IMG/VR virus record: IMGVR_UViG_3300020477_000990
Coordinates: 124,001-188,000 of that record
Reading direction: 5' to 3' (one strand)
Length of the DNA: 64,000 bases
DNA from: a virus
In this document: positions 41,201 through 51,053 of the stretch, one piece after another
Position numbering within the stretch: the first letter of the stretch is position 1
How the letters are laid out: every line of letters starts with the position of its first letter
The notes under the pieces: model-generated
Database searches by the model: none
What the model was told of the DNA's origin: nothing
The model's input: only the letters and a program-made list of their open reading frames with translations
Made by a program: the position numbers and the translations under genes

Positions 41201-44200
41201 TCAATAAGATATGTAAAAAATAGATATCAAGAGTTTCAATTAAAATTTTTAAATGCTGTAAATAAAATTCAAGTATCACAAGATGCTTCTTTGTTAACAA
41301 CTTCACAAATTGTTGATAAAGCAATTAAAAATATTACTATAGATAAAATTGCAACTGATCCATTTACATATTCATTTATGATGGCTAGTGGTGATAGATA
41401 TACTTCAGAATCTCATACTATTACAACAACTAATTATACTTGGGGAAATACAAACACATTCTTACAAAGTAGTGATACACAAGAAGTATTTAATCAAGAG
41501 CCTGGCTTAACAATTGCATCAGCATATGATCCAAAAAATGATTATGATAGTAAAGCATTATACGTTTATAAAAATAATGTATTAATGACATATAATCATG
41601 ATTATATTGTAAGTTATTCTTCATCTGGAACAAAAATTATCTTTATAGGATATGCGGCAAATAAACCAAAAGTTAATGATGTAATTTCAATTAGATATTA
41701 TACAACAATTCAACCAACTTGGATACCACCTACTCCAGCAAAACTAGGAGCGGCAAAAGTTTACCAACCGGTTGAAATATCTGATACTATAACATATTCA
41801 AGTGGAACTAGAAACTTTATACAATGTCATGATGGGTCATTTGTTTTAAAATATAATGATTTAAGAGATACTGCATTATTAGAATTAGAAAAAAGAATTT
41901 ATAACACAATCAATAGAAGATTTACTTCTAGGGATTATGTTCCATTATTAGAAATTAATCAAAAACAACCAAACTATTTTAATTCAACTAGTTGGTCTAG
42001 AAATGATATTATTAATTTAATGCGTCCAATATTTACAAGATGGGCATCAGAAAATGCATTAAACTATCATGAGAATACTGGTTATAATAATGTTCTAACA
42101 TTAACAGGAGTTTCTGGTACATTTAAAGTTGGAGAATCTGTTTCTGGTGCAAGTTCTAAAGCAAAAGGTGTAATTACAAAAATTGCAAGTAATGTAATAA
42201 CTATAAACCAAGTTATTGATAGTTTCCAACTTAATGAAAAAATAACTGGTGCAACAAGTGGTGCAGAAGGTACAACAGATCCAAATGGTGGTATTACTAT
42301 TGATTGGAAAGTAATGAATTACTCTTCATTAAAAGATCCAAATGGAAATAGTTTACCAGGACACTGGCGTGGTATGTATCGTTGGTTCTATGGAACAGAT
42401 AGACCACATACTCATCCATGGGAAATGTTAGGCTTTGCACAAAAACCAATTTGGTGGGATAATTATTATTCTTGGACGGCATCGTCGACAAGAGCAAAAT
42501 TAATAAGTGATGTTGAACAAGGTATTATTAGATCAGGCTTACGTGAAAACTATACTGATAAATCATATCTTAACGCAAATAATGTTTATAAAAAACCAAA
42601 CTTTGCGTCATATGTTCCGGTTGATAATACTGGAAAACTATTAAGTCCAAAAGAAATAGGAATTATTTCAGATAATCCTACAGAATATAATTCACAACTT
42701 GATTGGAAATTTGGAGATGGTGCTCCAGTTGAAAATGCATTTGTTGTTTCTCCGGTATATCAATATGCAATACAAAAAATATTATATTTGACAGCACCAG
42801 GTTTATATGTTGACTTGCTTTGGAATTCAAATGATATATTAAAATCATCAGCTGATGCAACTCAAATTATTGACTCTGTAAGTGGTAAAAGACCTAACAA
42901 TAAAAACTATTATGTCCATAGAGAAGTAGATGCTAATAGTATAACATATAACAGAGCTGGAGTACAAAACTTTTTAGTTGAGTATTTAAATTATGTAGGT
43001 AAGTCAGTTACAGATTCATTTGGTAATGTAATTAGAAACCTACAAACAAATTTATCATATCGTTGTGCAGGGTTTATAGACTCATCAACACTTAAAATTG
43101 AATCACAAGCATATGACTCAGTAAGTAATTCAACTAGCATTGTAATTCCAACAGAAGATATTAATATATCATTACATACAGGTGGAAGCATTGATGAAGT
43201 ATCATATAGTGGTTTTATTGTTCAGGTAGTTGAGCAAGGATATAAGATTTTTGGATACGATATAGTACATCCATACTTTAATGTACTTAGACCAATGATT
43301 TCAGGTAGATCAAAAAAACTTAGAATTGGTGGAAAAGAAGTTTCTCCAGTTTCTTATAAACCTGGAACAACGTATCATACAGATGAAATTGTTAAACATG
43401 AAGACAAATATTATCAAAGCATCACTACTCAAGTAACATTAACAACTGATACTAATCCAGATTTACAAAAATGGAAAGTGCTTAAAGTTTTACCAACAGT
43501 AGGTGGAACAGAAGTAGACCACTATTATGATTTTGATGAATCTAATGTATATCAAATTGATTATGGAACTGTATATAAAACTAGACAACAAGTTTATGAT
43601 GCAATAGTAGGATATGGAAAATATTTAGAATTAGTTGGATGGGACTTTAGTGAGTTTAATGTTGATATTGGAGAAAATAAAAATTGGGATTATAGTGCCA
43701 AAGAATTTTTATTTTGGAGTTTAGGAAAATGGGAAAAAGGAAATTATGTTACATTAAGTCCTAGTGCTGATAAATTAAAATTTATACCAGCTTCAGGTGT
43801 TGTCCAAAGTATTAAAGATATTAATAATGGTGTATATAGTGCATTAAACAAAGAAGGTTTTGGACTAGATTCAAAACAACTAGATGTTATACGTGATGAT
43901 GACATGGTAACAATATCACAAAAAGATGGAATTGGAATTTATGGATTAAGATTATCAGTTAAAGAAACTGAGCATATGATTACATTAGAAAACAAAACTA
44001 TCTTTAATGATACAATTTATAATACAATATTAGCACAAAGACAGCCACGTGTAAAAATTAATACAACTAGAACATTAGGATGGCATGGTAAACTTGAAGC
44101 AGATGGTTATATTATAAGTGGAACGTCATTGCTTAATAACTTTGAAAAATCAGTAACTGATTCTGGAAAATATTATGATATAGAATCTTCTCTTGTAGCT

Positions 44201-47200
44201 ACTAATTTTAGAGATTCAGCTATGCACTTAATTGGATACCAAGAAAGAAATTATTTAACTAATTTACAAATTAGTAAAACAAATCAAGTTAAGTTTTATC
44301 AAGGAATGATAAAACAAAAAGGTACACAAAATAGTATTGATAGATTATTAAGATCAACAACTGTAAGTACTGATCAAACATTTGATACATATGAAGAATG
44401 GGCATTTAAAGTTGGTGAATTTGGCTCAACAGCTTTTGATCAAAAAATTGAATTAAGATTAAGAGCAAACGAAGTTGTTAGTGATCCACAAACATTTGAG
44501 TTTTTATTACCATCAGATGCATCAACAACTTCAGGCTATGATAGTCCAACTGATGATGTAATTACAATTGATATTGATGATACAGTACGTTGGTTGAAAA
44601 AACCTAAAGGTGAAAAAACGTTAGCTAATTTATGGCCAGTAGTGTCTACAGTTAATACAGTAGTTCCTACATCAGGTTATGTACATTATGATGATCCAAC
44701 TTATAGAGCATTGAATTCAAATGCACTTGCTAACGTTTATTCATCAGAAACTTCAAATATAGCAATTGGGTCAACAACTTGGGTAGCAAAAGATGATGTA
44801 GCTGGAAGAGATTGGAATGCATATAAATTATATGATACCGGAGATACTATTGATAACGTAGTATCAAATGGTGATGCCAATACTGCAATGAAAGTTACAG
44901 TATCTGGTACAGGCTCAAGTATTGGAGTAGCAAAAGATTTAATTATACATAAAACATATGACGGTGATGGAACACTTGTTATGGATCCTACTAGTTGGGG
45001 CACACACAAAATAACATTATCAACTGCAACGCCAACGGCACCTACAATTACAATTCCATTTTCTGATGTAGCAGGTAGTGGTGCAGAAATGGCAGTAGGG
45101 AATATTAATGGAACGGTATCAACAGTAACAGTTACAGCAGGTGGTGATGGCTTTGCTGTAGGAGATGTAATTTCATTCTCAGGCAGTAATGGAGCAGGTG
45201 GACAAATGACTGTTAATAAAGTTGCCGGCGGAGCAGGTGCTACAGCATCGGCAGTTATAGCAGATACTTTCCCAATTACTTCAATACAAGTTTTAGAACA
45301 AGGTACAGGTTACAGTTCTGCAACTGTTAATATTTCAGGTGGTGGGGGTTCTGGTGCTACTGCAACAGCAACTATTGCCGGCGGTAAAATTACTGCTATT
45401 ACATTAACTGGTGCAGGTTCAGGATATACATATCAGCCTACGATTACAATTACAGGTGATGGAGATGACGCAACTGCTTTTGCTACACTTGGATCAAAAG
45501 CAGATGGACAAATTACATCAATTACTGTTAGCGGAGGCGGAACTGGTTATACAGCAACACCAACAGTTAAAATTACAGACGCTTCTGGTACAGGTGCAAC
45601 TGCAACGGCAGTTATGTCAGCTGGAGCGGTTGCAAGTGTTACAATAACTAATTCAGGTTCAGGATATACAGCACCAACAATTTCATTTACTGGCCCATTA
45701 AGTGGTGCAACTACAGGATCAGAACTAACACTTAATAATGGTGGAGATAATTATGCAGAAGCACCAACGGCATATTCAGTAGTTGATTCTTCAGGCACAA
45801 CAAAAACATCCGGAGTACATTATACACCAGCAACATTTACATATACAGGTGATGGTGCTAGTGGAGTATTTGGTGAAATAAAAGATATTACAATTACAGC
45901 AGGTGGTTCAAATTACCAATCACCAAGTATTAAAATTATTAATGCATCAGGAACAACAGTACATACATTAACAACACCAACTAACATTACACTTACATCA
46001 GGATCTATTACTGCGGTAACAGTTCCAACTGGAGCATGGAATAAAGGATTTAGTGCAGGAGTAATAAGTACTGCAACTGGAAAAATAACAGTTACAGATA
46101 CTAAAGCAAATCATACAGTTAACTTGTCTCCGTCATTAGCTAAAGTACACGCATTAACATCATTAACAGCAAACGTAACTACAGCATTTGATGGGACACC
46201 ATCTGTAACATTAGAAAAATCAGAAGACAATGGAGCATCATGGAGTGCATTATCTACTGCCGCTGTTGATTTAACTACCGTTGCTTCAGCAAACGTTAAT
46301 GTTACAGGAACAATAACTGACAATGCAAACGCAATTGTTAGAGCAAGTATTTCAGTTTCAACAGGAACAACTGGAAATGTTTCTTTATCATTAAATTATA
46401 CTAAAAAAGAATACGCAATAACTAAAAATGGTAATGCTGAATATATTTCAACTGCTGATAATACAACAATTAATTCATCTGGTATTAAATTATTAGATTG
46501 GAAAGATGTTAGATTAAACAATGCGTTAGCAACTGATAAAGCACACGTTGTAACTAGTACAGCAACAACACTTACAAATTTCTTAACAGGAACAGGTTTA
46601 AGCAATAGTGTTTGGACAGAAGGTGCTCTTGTTTGGTTAGATGATGACTTTACTGGTAAGTGGGGAGTATATAGATATACTGCCAATGCAACAATAGTTT
46701 CAAGTTATAATAATATACGTGGAAGTGAACCTGCAAGTTTTTCAGCGGCAGGTGGTACATGGATTTTACATAGTGGAGTAGATTACAGTAACACTTCACA
46801 AACTACTACATCATATTTTGCAAAAACAAAACGTAGACAAAAAGATAGAATAGATACAAAACAATTTAATAAAACGGTTATGTATGATGATAGAAGTCAT
46901 CAAGTTGATTTAAGTATGAATATATTTGATCCATTAAAAGGAATTTTACCTGCATCTGCAGATAGAGAAATCTCATACAAGTCAGAGTTAGATCCTGCAA
47001 TATATAATAATCATAGTGATACTACTTTAATTAGTACAAGTAATCCATGGAAGGATGACTATGTTGGAAAAGTTTGGTGGGATCAATCAACGGCAAGATT
47101 TATTGAATATGAAAGTCATGATAATGATTATAGAAGAACACATTGGGGTCGTTTGTTTGATGGAGCGTCAATTGACGTTTATGAGTGGGTTAAATCAACT

Positions 47201-50200
47201 AAAACACCAAGCACTTATTCAGGAACAGGAACAGTTAAGACAACAACAAATTATGTAAGTGAAACTGTTATTGATGCTTATACTAAAACAAATTTAACTT
47301 ATTACTATTATTGGGTTAAAGATAAAACTACAGTACCAAAATTAGATTCAAGAATAAATGATGTTGCTACGGTATCAAATACAATTCAATCTCCATTAAC
47401 ACAAGGGTTAAGTTATTTTGCACCAGTATCACCGAATTCATTTATGATATCAAATGTAGTTCATAATTTAACTAAAGACAATACTGTATTACAAATTAAT
47501 TATAGAGATCGTGCTGTAAAAGATAAAACAGATGGAGTACACGCACAATGGTTATTAATTAAAGAAAATTACAATGATGCACAAATTCCAAATCAAATTT
47601 GGAATAAAATGGTAGATAGTATTTGTGGTTATGATGCTACAGAAAAAACTGTACCAGATACAACATTGTCAATAAATGATCAATATGGAAATAAAGTTAG
47701 ACCAAGACAAACTTGGTTTAAAGATATTAAAAAAGCAAGAAAGGTATTATTCCAATCATTGAATAATATTACAACTAATATTAGTTTAGATGTTGAAAAT
47801 TCTAATTGGGATAGTACAGTTACAACATCAGTATATAATGAAAAAACAAATTGGTATTACAATACTACATTTAATGATGATACGATTATAGATGAAATTG
47901 TTGATTATAAAGCTGATATAGTTATTGCAAATTTAAATGAAGGTGATGTAGTTAAAGTAAATTATGATTATGCATCTAAATGGGCATTATACAAATATAC
48001 TGATGCAGATTATTTGGCTGGTACAACAACATCAATTGATACAGGTAATTTATCTTTAGTAAGAATTGGTTTACAAACAGCAACCACTAAACTTAAAACG
48101 ACAGTATATACTGAAGATAATTCTATAGCATTGGCTACAGAGTTAAGACAATATTTAACAGCATTAAGAAACAATGTGTTTATTAGTGATAAACTAGGAA
48201 AACAAAATGAAGTACTGTATTCATTAATAAGATATGTATCTAGTGAACAAAGTCATGTAGATTGGTTATTTAAAACAACATACATGAATGTAATTCAACA
48301 AGATACTACATTAACACAAAAAGCATCTTATGAAAAAGATCCGTTTAATGATATTAAATCATACGTTGAAGAAGTTAAACCATACAAAGCTAAAATTAGA
48401 GATTTCTTAAGTAAAAAATCTCCAGCAAGAGAAAATGCAAATATGGCAATGAGTGACTTTACATCTACGTCAGATTATGCAATTAATTCTAGTGGTAGTG
48501 GAACAACAAATCCTACTCCAAAATTTACAACTAAATTAGCATTTGATAGAATTAGTAAAAAAATAACAATACTATCTCCAACAACTAATAATATTGATGC
48601 ATGGATGGGAGTAACAGTTGCTACAATATCTGGAGCAACAAAATCAAACCCAGTTAGCATAACAGCTACCGGACATGGCTTTACAAGTGGAAGACAAGTA
48701 ACAATTGATGGTGTAAATGGAATGACTAACCTTAATACTAATACATATACTATTACAAGAGTTGATGATAATACATTTACTTTAAACTCTACTGATGGTA
48801 CAACCTATGGAGCATATACATCTGGTGGTACAGCAACGGCAGTTGGAGTATCATATACAGCAGGTAAAGAACTTAAACACAATGGTGGCTACTGGCAAGT
48901 TACAACAAATCATACTTCAGGAACATTTATATCTGATGTACAAACAGGTAAATTACAACATTATAATTTTAGTCCTGTAACTGCTCCAACAGATGTTGCA
49001 AGTATTAATCAAATTAAACAAGCAACACCAGAATCATCACACGTTGATAGATTAGCAAAATATCATTTTGCAAGTGAGTTAGCAAACGTTGATACTGCAA
49101 ATACATCTTCAGTAAGTTCGTTTGTAACGTCATTAGAAAATGCTATATCATCTTATACAGATTTAGATATACAACCAATTGGATTTGTTGTTAATAGAGA
49201 TAGAATAGGTCAAGAGTTAACTTCTTTTGCATGGGATAGTTTAAAATGGGATGCCACAGCATTAACTACAAATCCAACAATTGGATTTGCTGATGAGTCA
49301 ACTCAAAATTGGTATGATTCAAAATTTGTAAATGAAAACTTACAATGGAAAACAGGAACAGTATTTGCTAAAGATTCATTTGTAAAATATTCTGACTTAA
49401 CACACTTTACAGCTTGGACGGCATCAACAAGTTATACTGTTGGTGATATTGTTAAACATGAAAACAAAGTTTATGTTGCAAACGTAACACATAAAAATTT
49501 AACAGCAGAAACAACTATGCAAACATCACGTTGGGATGAAGTTGTAGATTTAATTTATTATACAAACGCAGAACATACTGCCGCGGCAACATTTAAAACA
49601 GATTATGATGCAGGCAAGTGGGTATTGGTACAAAAAGTTTTAGACTCTTCAGGATTTGCAAGACCAAACAACGATCCATATCCAGAAGAAGTATTACCAA
49701 TTACTCCTAGAGAAAGTTTATTCATAACTGTTAAAACTTATACAAATGTAACTGGTAGTGGTACTAATGCAGATCCATATGTTGGAGATGGAGACTTATC
49801 ACAATTCCAAATGCATTATAGACCATATGGAACAGTTACATATTTGAGACAAAAATTTGTTGACGATAGCGGAGGAAATTCAACTACAGATCATACAACA
49901 TTAAGTGACGCTTGTAGTGAATATTCAAATATCATTGTAGTATCTGATGCAAGTAAATTACCTACTCCTAAACAATCACAATTAAGTGCTGATGGAGTAT
50001 ATACTGCACAGCCAGGAATAATTTATATTGGTACTGAAAGAATAGAATATAATAAAATTAGCGGAAATAAACTTTTAGATGTAGTTCGTGGTACTAGAGG
50101 AACTACTATTGGAAGTTATAGTCCAGGAGCGGAAGTATATAGTGGAAATACACATATTCCAAGTGCAACTAGTGGATATTATAATGATACCGGTTATAGT

Positions 50201-50257
50201 GTACTTGATAGTGCAAATTCAAATAAATCTTCAGCAAAATACTTGCGAAATGAATAA
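38297..50257 (+). CDS. Giant tail/baseplate protein (3986 aa)
   Basis: The position after gp6 suggests a gp7-type wedge protein or a fused tail protein; the first 150 residues (FVASKQLPVVLQSTK... NYANYYWYPTKDD) recur in giant proteins of marine T4-like phages. Visible modules, with approximate residues: a cupredoxin/YHYH-like domain (668-775, FYINGEESPILILQRG and NHPFYIST); an LTGVSGTF unit (1268-1330); a carbohydrate-binding-like segment (1686-1715, TYHTDEIVKHEDKYYQS); glycine-rich G-x-G-Y repeats (2255-2490); an FCCH-like unit (3440-3520); a second binding-like segment (3705-3740, YTVGDIVKHENKVYVAN); and a C-terminal TERIEYNKISGNKLLDVVRG domain. Such binding-type modules imply contact with glycans. 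Ribosome site AAAGGGG. Confidence 0.75.
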   Translation: MAEQFVASKQLPVVLQSTKLKNFFDSTVDQWFKNEDNEFTHGFVGRREGRIFEPKKDAYLGEPSVDRFNYQLEPSVVVRDNTTQGISYQTTYDDFVNKLRFDGGQILNHKKLFEEDYYSFAPPIDIDKFLNYANYYWYPTKDDLSTETSGVFPSLPAIVVDGSGATPIDPATDIIGKQTYTAPDATVFTNGLQIKFGQSVTNDAYKFRHTITAINLNGGGSQYAVNDKIIVSTVTIGHVTSINAGGTITGVELTNPVLGDGVTPTAVTITTASGNGALLTVTTSQTDITYIIEGVGTEIKLIDIKDLRNLNGLTTSSKDYLTMQRGCKDGNIWSKTNGWVHKNTLDNYPSVTTTTEEQHLWDTEGWAGLQTWDSITVSSTTAFTKTTGRRATRPIIEFNSNMELYDYGKNHILDVTVIEDTLTKTQIESYANITIDGRQIQNRDTILFPSAASQDDYVAWDGNLWDHDTDSDISTGGGGQTGGDLGWDVSSSAFTIEGSIWQVSGVGTALTLTQVITSVNENDKVYIDKGTKYGSTEWYYDGYNWNQAQLKSKVNIAPLFNLFDNNKVILNDTGIYPSSTFTGSKVFGYKVGSGTNDAELGFPLSYVSGSGQSDIEFCNYLNVDSYTYNTSTAISGYKFYKQFLYPETIAKTTNYEVNINPSQRNTANNVFYINGEESPILILQRGDTYNFKFSSPESGSTGYTGVNHPFYISTGTPWSSGTYTGEYTTGVTGSRAYYGGAYSTLEFIVPSNAPDTLYYHSATSNNPVKLVIVDNPITKINEATETFYRNEWNKNLGSKKLKQRLVQEHTVSNTNLTTKPTLEVIPTSIIDMEVYKNGIRQKFGTDYTTTASVIINFTTALVENDFIKIYYETNDNTPIRQVNYFEIPKNLESNASNEEVVSGTYSEFFQHFESIVQNQIGFTGDVSGANNYRDTEKDLGKGKVILQHDGSLMKVMAFANNDDLDIISSIRYVKNRYQEFQLKFLNAVNKIQVSQDASLLTTSQIVDKAIKNITIDKIATDPFTYSFMMASGDRYTSESHTITTTNYTWGNTNTFLQSSDTQEVFNQEPGLTIASAYDPKNDYDSKALYVYKNNVLMTYNHDYIVSYSSSGTKIIFIGYAANKPKVNDVISIRYYTTIQPTWIPPTPAKLGAAKVYQPVEISDTITYSSGTRNFIQCHDGSFVLKYNDLRDTALLELEKRIYNTINRRFTSRDYVPLLEINQKQPNYFNSTSWSRNDIINLMRPIFTRWASENALNYHENTGYNNVLTLTGVSGTFKVGESVSGASSKAKGVITKIASNVITINQVIDSFQLNEKITGATSGAEGTTDPNGGITIDWKVMNYSSLKDPNGNSLPGHWRGMYRWFYGTDRPHTHPWEMLGFAQKPIWWDNYYSWTASSTRAKLISDVEQGIIRSGLRENYTDKSYLNANNVYKKPNFASYVPVDNTGKLLSPKEIGIISDNPTEYNSQLDWKFGDGAPVENAFVVSPVYQYAIQKILYLTAPGLYVDLLWNSNDILKSSADATQIIDSVSGKRPNNKNYYVHREVDANSITYNRAGVQNFLVEYLNYVGKSVTDSFGNVIRNLQTNLSYRCAGFIDSSTLKIESQAYDSVSNSTSIVIPTEDINISLHTGGSIDEVSYSGFIVQVVEQGYKIFGYDIVHPYFNVLRPMISGRSKKLRIGGKEVSPVSYKPGTTYHTDEIVKHEDKYYQSITTQVTLTTDTNPDLQKWKVLKVLPTVGGTEVDHYYDFDESNVYQIDYGTVYKTRQQVYDAIVGYGKYLELVGWDFSEFNVDIGENKNWDYSAKEFLFWSLGKWEKGNYVTLSPSADKLKFIPASGVVQSIKDINNGVYSALNKEGFGLDSKQLDVIRDDDMVTISQKDGIGIYGLRLSVKETEHMITLENKTIFNDTIYNTILAQRQPRVKINTTRTLGWHGKLEADGYIISGTSLLNNFEKSVTDSGKYYDIESSLVATNFRDSAMHLIGYQERNYLTNLQISKTNQVKFYQGMIKQKGTQNSIDRLLRSTTVSTDQTFDTYEEWAFKVGEFGSTAFDQKIELRLRANEVVSDPQTFEFLLPSDASTTSGYDSPTDDVITIDIDDTVRWLKKPKGEKTLANLWPVVSTVNTVVPTSGYVHYDDPTYRALNSNALANVYSSETSNIAIGSTTWVAKDDVAGRDWNAYKLYDTGDTIDNVVSNGDANTAMKVTVSGTGSSIGVAKDLIIHKTYDGDGTLVMDPTSWGTHKITLSTATPTAPTITIPFSDVAGSGAEMAVGNINGTVSTVTVTAGGDGFAVGDVISFSGSNGAGGQMTVNKVAGGAGATASAVIADTFPITSIQVLEQGTGYSSATVNISGGGGSGATATATIAGGKITAITLTGAGSGYTYQPTITITGDGDDATAFATLGSKADGQITSITVSGGGTGYTATPTVKITDASGTGATATAVMSAGAVASVTITNSGSGYTAPTISFTGPLSGATTGSELTLNNGGDNYAEAPTAYSVVDSSGTTKTSGVHYTPATFTYTGDGASGVFGEIKDITITAGGSNYQSPSIKIINASGTTVHTLTTPTNITLTSGSITAVTVPTGAWNKGFSAGVISTATGKITVTDTKANHTVNLSPSLAKVHALTSLTANVTTAFDGTPSVTLEKSEDNGASWSALSTAAVDLTTVASANVNVTGTITDNANAIVRASISVSTGTTGNVSLSLNYTKKEYAITKNGNAEYISTADNTTINSSGIKLLDWKDVRLNNALATDKAHVVTSTATTLTNFLTGTGLSNSVWTEGALVWLDDDFTGKWGVYRYTANATIVSSYNNIRGSEPASFSAAGGTWILHSGVDYSNTSQTTTSYFAKTKRRQKDRIDTKQFNKTVMYDDRSHQVDLSMNIFDPLKGILPASADREISYKSELDPAIYNNHSDTTLISTSNPWKDDYVGKVWWDQSTARFIEYESHDNDYRRTHWGRLFDGASIDVYEWVKSTKTPSTYSGTGTVKTTTNYVSETVIDAYTKTNLTYYYYWVKDKTTVPKLDSRINDVATVSNTIQSPLTQGLSYFAPVSPNSFMISNVVHNLTKDNTVLQINYRDRAVKDKTDGVHAQWLLIKENYNDAQIPNQIWNKMVDSICGYDATEKTVPDTTLSINDQYGNKVRPRQTWFKDIKKARKVLFQSLNNITTNISLDVENSNWDSTVTTSVYNEKTNWYYNTTFNDDTIIDEIVDYKADIVIANLNEGDVVKVNYDYASKWALYKYTDADYLAGTTTSIDTGNLSLVRIGLQTATTKLKTTVYTEDNSIALATELRQYLTALRNNVFISDKLGKQNEVLYSLIRYVSSEQSHVDWLFKTTYMNVIQQDTTLTQKASYEKDPFNDIKSYVEEVKPYKAKIRDFLSKKSPARENANMAMSDFTSTSDYAINSSGSGTTNPTPKFTTKLAFDRISKKITILSPTTNNIDAWMGVTVATISGATKSNPVSITATGHGFTSGRQVTIDGVNGMTNLNTNTYTITRVDDNTFTLNSTDGTTYGAYTSGGTATAVGVSYTAGKELKHNGGYWQVTTNHTSGTFISDVQTGKLQHYNFSPVTAPTDVASINQIKQATPESSHVDRLAKYHFASELANVDTANTSSVSSFVTSLENAISSYTDLDIQPIGFVVNRDRIGQELTSFAWDSLKWDATALTTNPTIGFADESTQNWYDSKFVNENLQWKTGTVFAKDSFVKYSDLTHFTAWTASTSYTVGDIVKHENKVYVANVTHKNLTAETTMQTSRWDEVVDLIYYTNAEHTAAATFKTDYDAGKWVLVQKVLDSSGFARPNNDPYPEEVLPITPRESLFITVKTYTNVTGSGTNADPYVGDGDLSQFQMHYRPYGTVTYLRQKFVDDSGGNSTTDHTTLSDACSEYSNIIVVSDASKLPTPKQSQLSADGVYTAQPGIIYIGTERIEYNKISGNKLLDVVRGTRGTTIGSYSPGAEVYSGNTHIPSATSGYYNDTGYSVLDSANSNKSSAKYLRNE
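45270..45720 (+). repeat. Repeated G-x-G-Y coding units in the giant tail gene
   Basis: At least four units of the form GxGY(S/T)-x(2-4)-P-x-(V/I)-x-I-x-G-x-G-(S/D)-GATA-x-A occur in tandem (for example GTGYSSATVNISGG and GSGYTYQPTITITG). The related GGSAYKFPPTVTI in the gp6-like protein shows the module has spread between neighbouring genes. Confidence 0.65.
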
Positions 50258-50277
50258 ACAGAGTATATTATAATAAG

Positions 50278-50285
50278 TATAAATA
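50278..50285 (+). promoter_or_regulatory. T4-like late promoter box
   Basis: TATAAATA, 12 bases before the ATG at 50298. Confidence 0.5.
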
Positions 50286-50297
50286 TATACAGTTAAT

Positions 50298-50945
50298 ATG
50301 GAAAAGAATATGGAAAACGATACAAACAAAGAACAGCAAGAAACTATGCCAAATGAAGGTGCAAAAGTTAAAATGCAAGGTCATTTGCTTATTCGTGATG
50401 CTGAAACAGGTGAAGAGCTAGTTAATAAAAGAAATGCTATTCACTTTGGTAATATGGCGTTTGTAATTGCAAACGCAATGTCGTATTGGAAAACAGCTGA
50501 TAACGGCATATATCATATGGCATTTGGTAATGGTGGGTCAGACGTACTTAATACTGGTGAAATAAAATATAAAGCTACAAATACAGCTAATATTAAAGAT
50601 GATTCAGCGGCATTATACAATAGAACATATTATAAAATTATTGGTAAAGATCCAAATACAGATACTAAAAATAATGTAAGTATTGTAACTAGTTCTAGTT
50701 CATATACAGATTTAAAAATTACTTGTACATTAGATTTTGGAGAACCAGCAAGTCAAACAACTTCAGATACTGCTACTTCTGATTCAGCAACAGATTATAT
50801 ATTTGATGAATTAGGGTTATATGCTTATAATGTTAGTGGTATTGGTAGTGAATATTTGTTAACTCATGTTATATTCCATCCAGTACAAAAAAGTTTAAAT
50901 AGAGTAATTGAGATAGTATATACTATCAGGGTACAGCTACAATAA
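50298..50945 (+). CDS. Tail/fibre-associated structural protein (215 aa)
   Basis: Position between the giant tail gene and fibre genes and the FGNMAFVIANAM... YHMAFGNGG stretch are like small structural proteins of marine T4-like phages; beta-rich, with SYTDLKITCTLDFGEP strands at the C-terminal half. A start at 50310 (fifth codon, with GGAAAAG before it) is possible. Exact role unknown. Confidence 0.6.
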   Translation: MEKNMENDTNKEQQETMPNEGAKVKMQGHLLIRDAETGEELVNKRNAIHFGNMAFVIANAMSYWKTADNGIYHMAFGNGGSDVLNTGEIKYKATNTANIKDDSAALYNRTYYKIIGKDPNTDTKNNVSIVTSSSSYTDLKITCTLDFGEPASQTTSDTATSDSATDYIFDELGLYAYNVSGIGSEYLLTHVIFHPVQKSLNRVIEIVYTIRVQLQ

Positions 50946-50979
50946 TCTAAGTATATAGTTATATTATTGTGGTGTTTAA

Positions 50980-50987
50980 TATAAATA
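50980..50987 (+). promoter_or_regulatory. T4-like late promoter box
   Basis: TATAAATA at 50980-50987, 67 bases before the fibre gene at 51054. Confidence 0.5.
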
Positions 50988-51053
50988 ACTTATATAAAGT
51001 TGGTATTTTATATACTACTTTAATAAAGATTGAAACGCAGGAGAAATTAAATT

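Noticed and set aside
45411-45647. Gln/Leu-rich frame inside the giant tail gene
   Set aside because: A shadow of the repeated G-x-G-Y coding units in another register.
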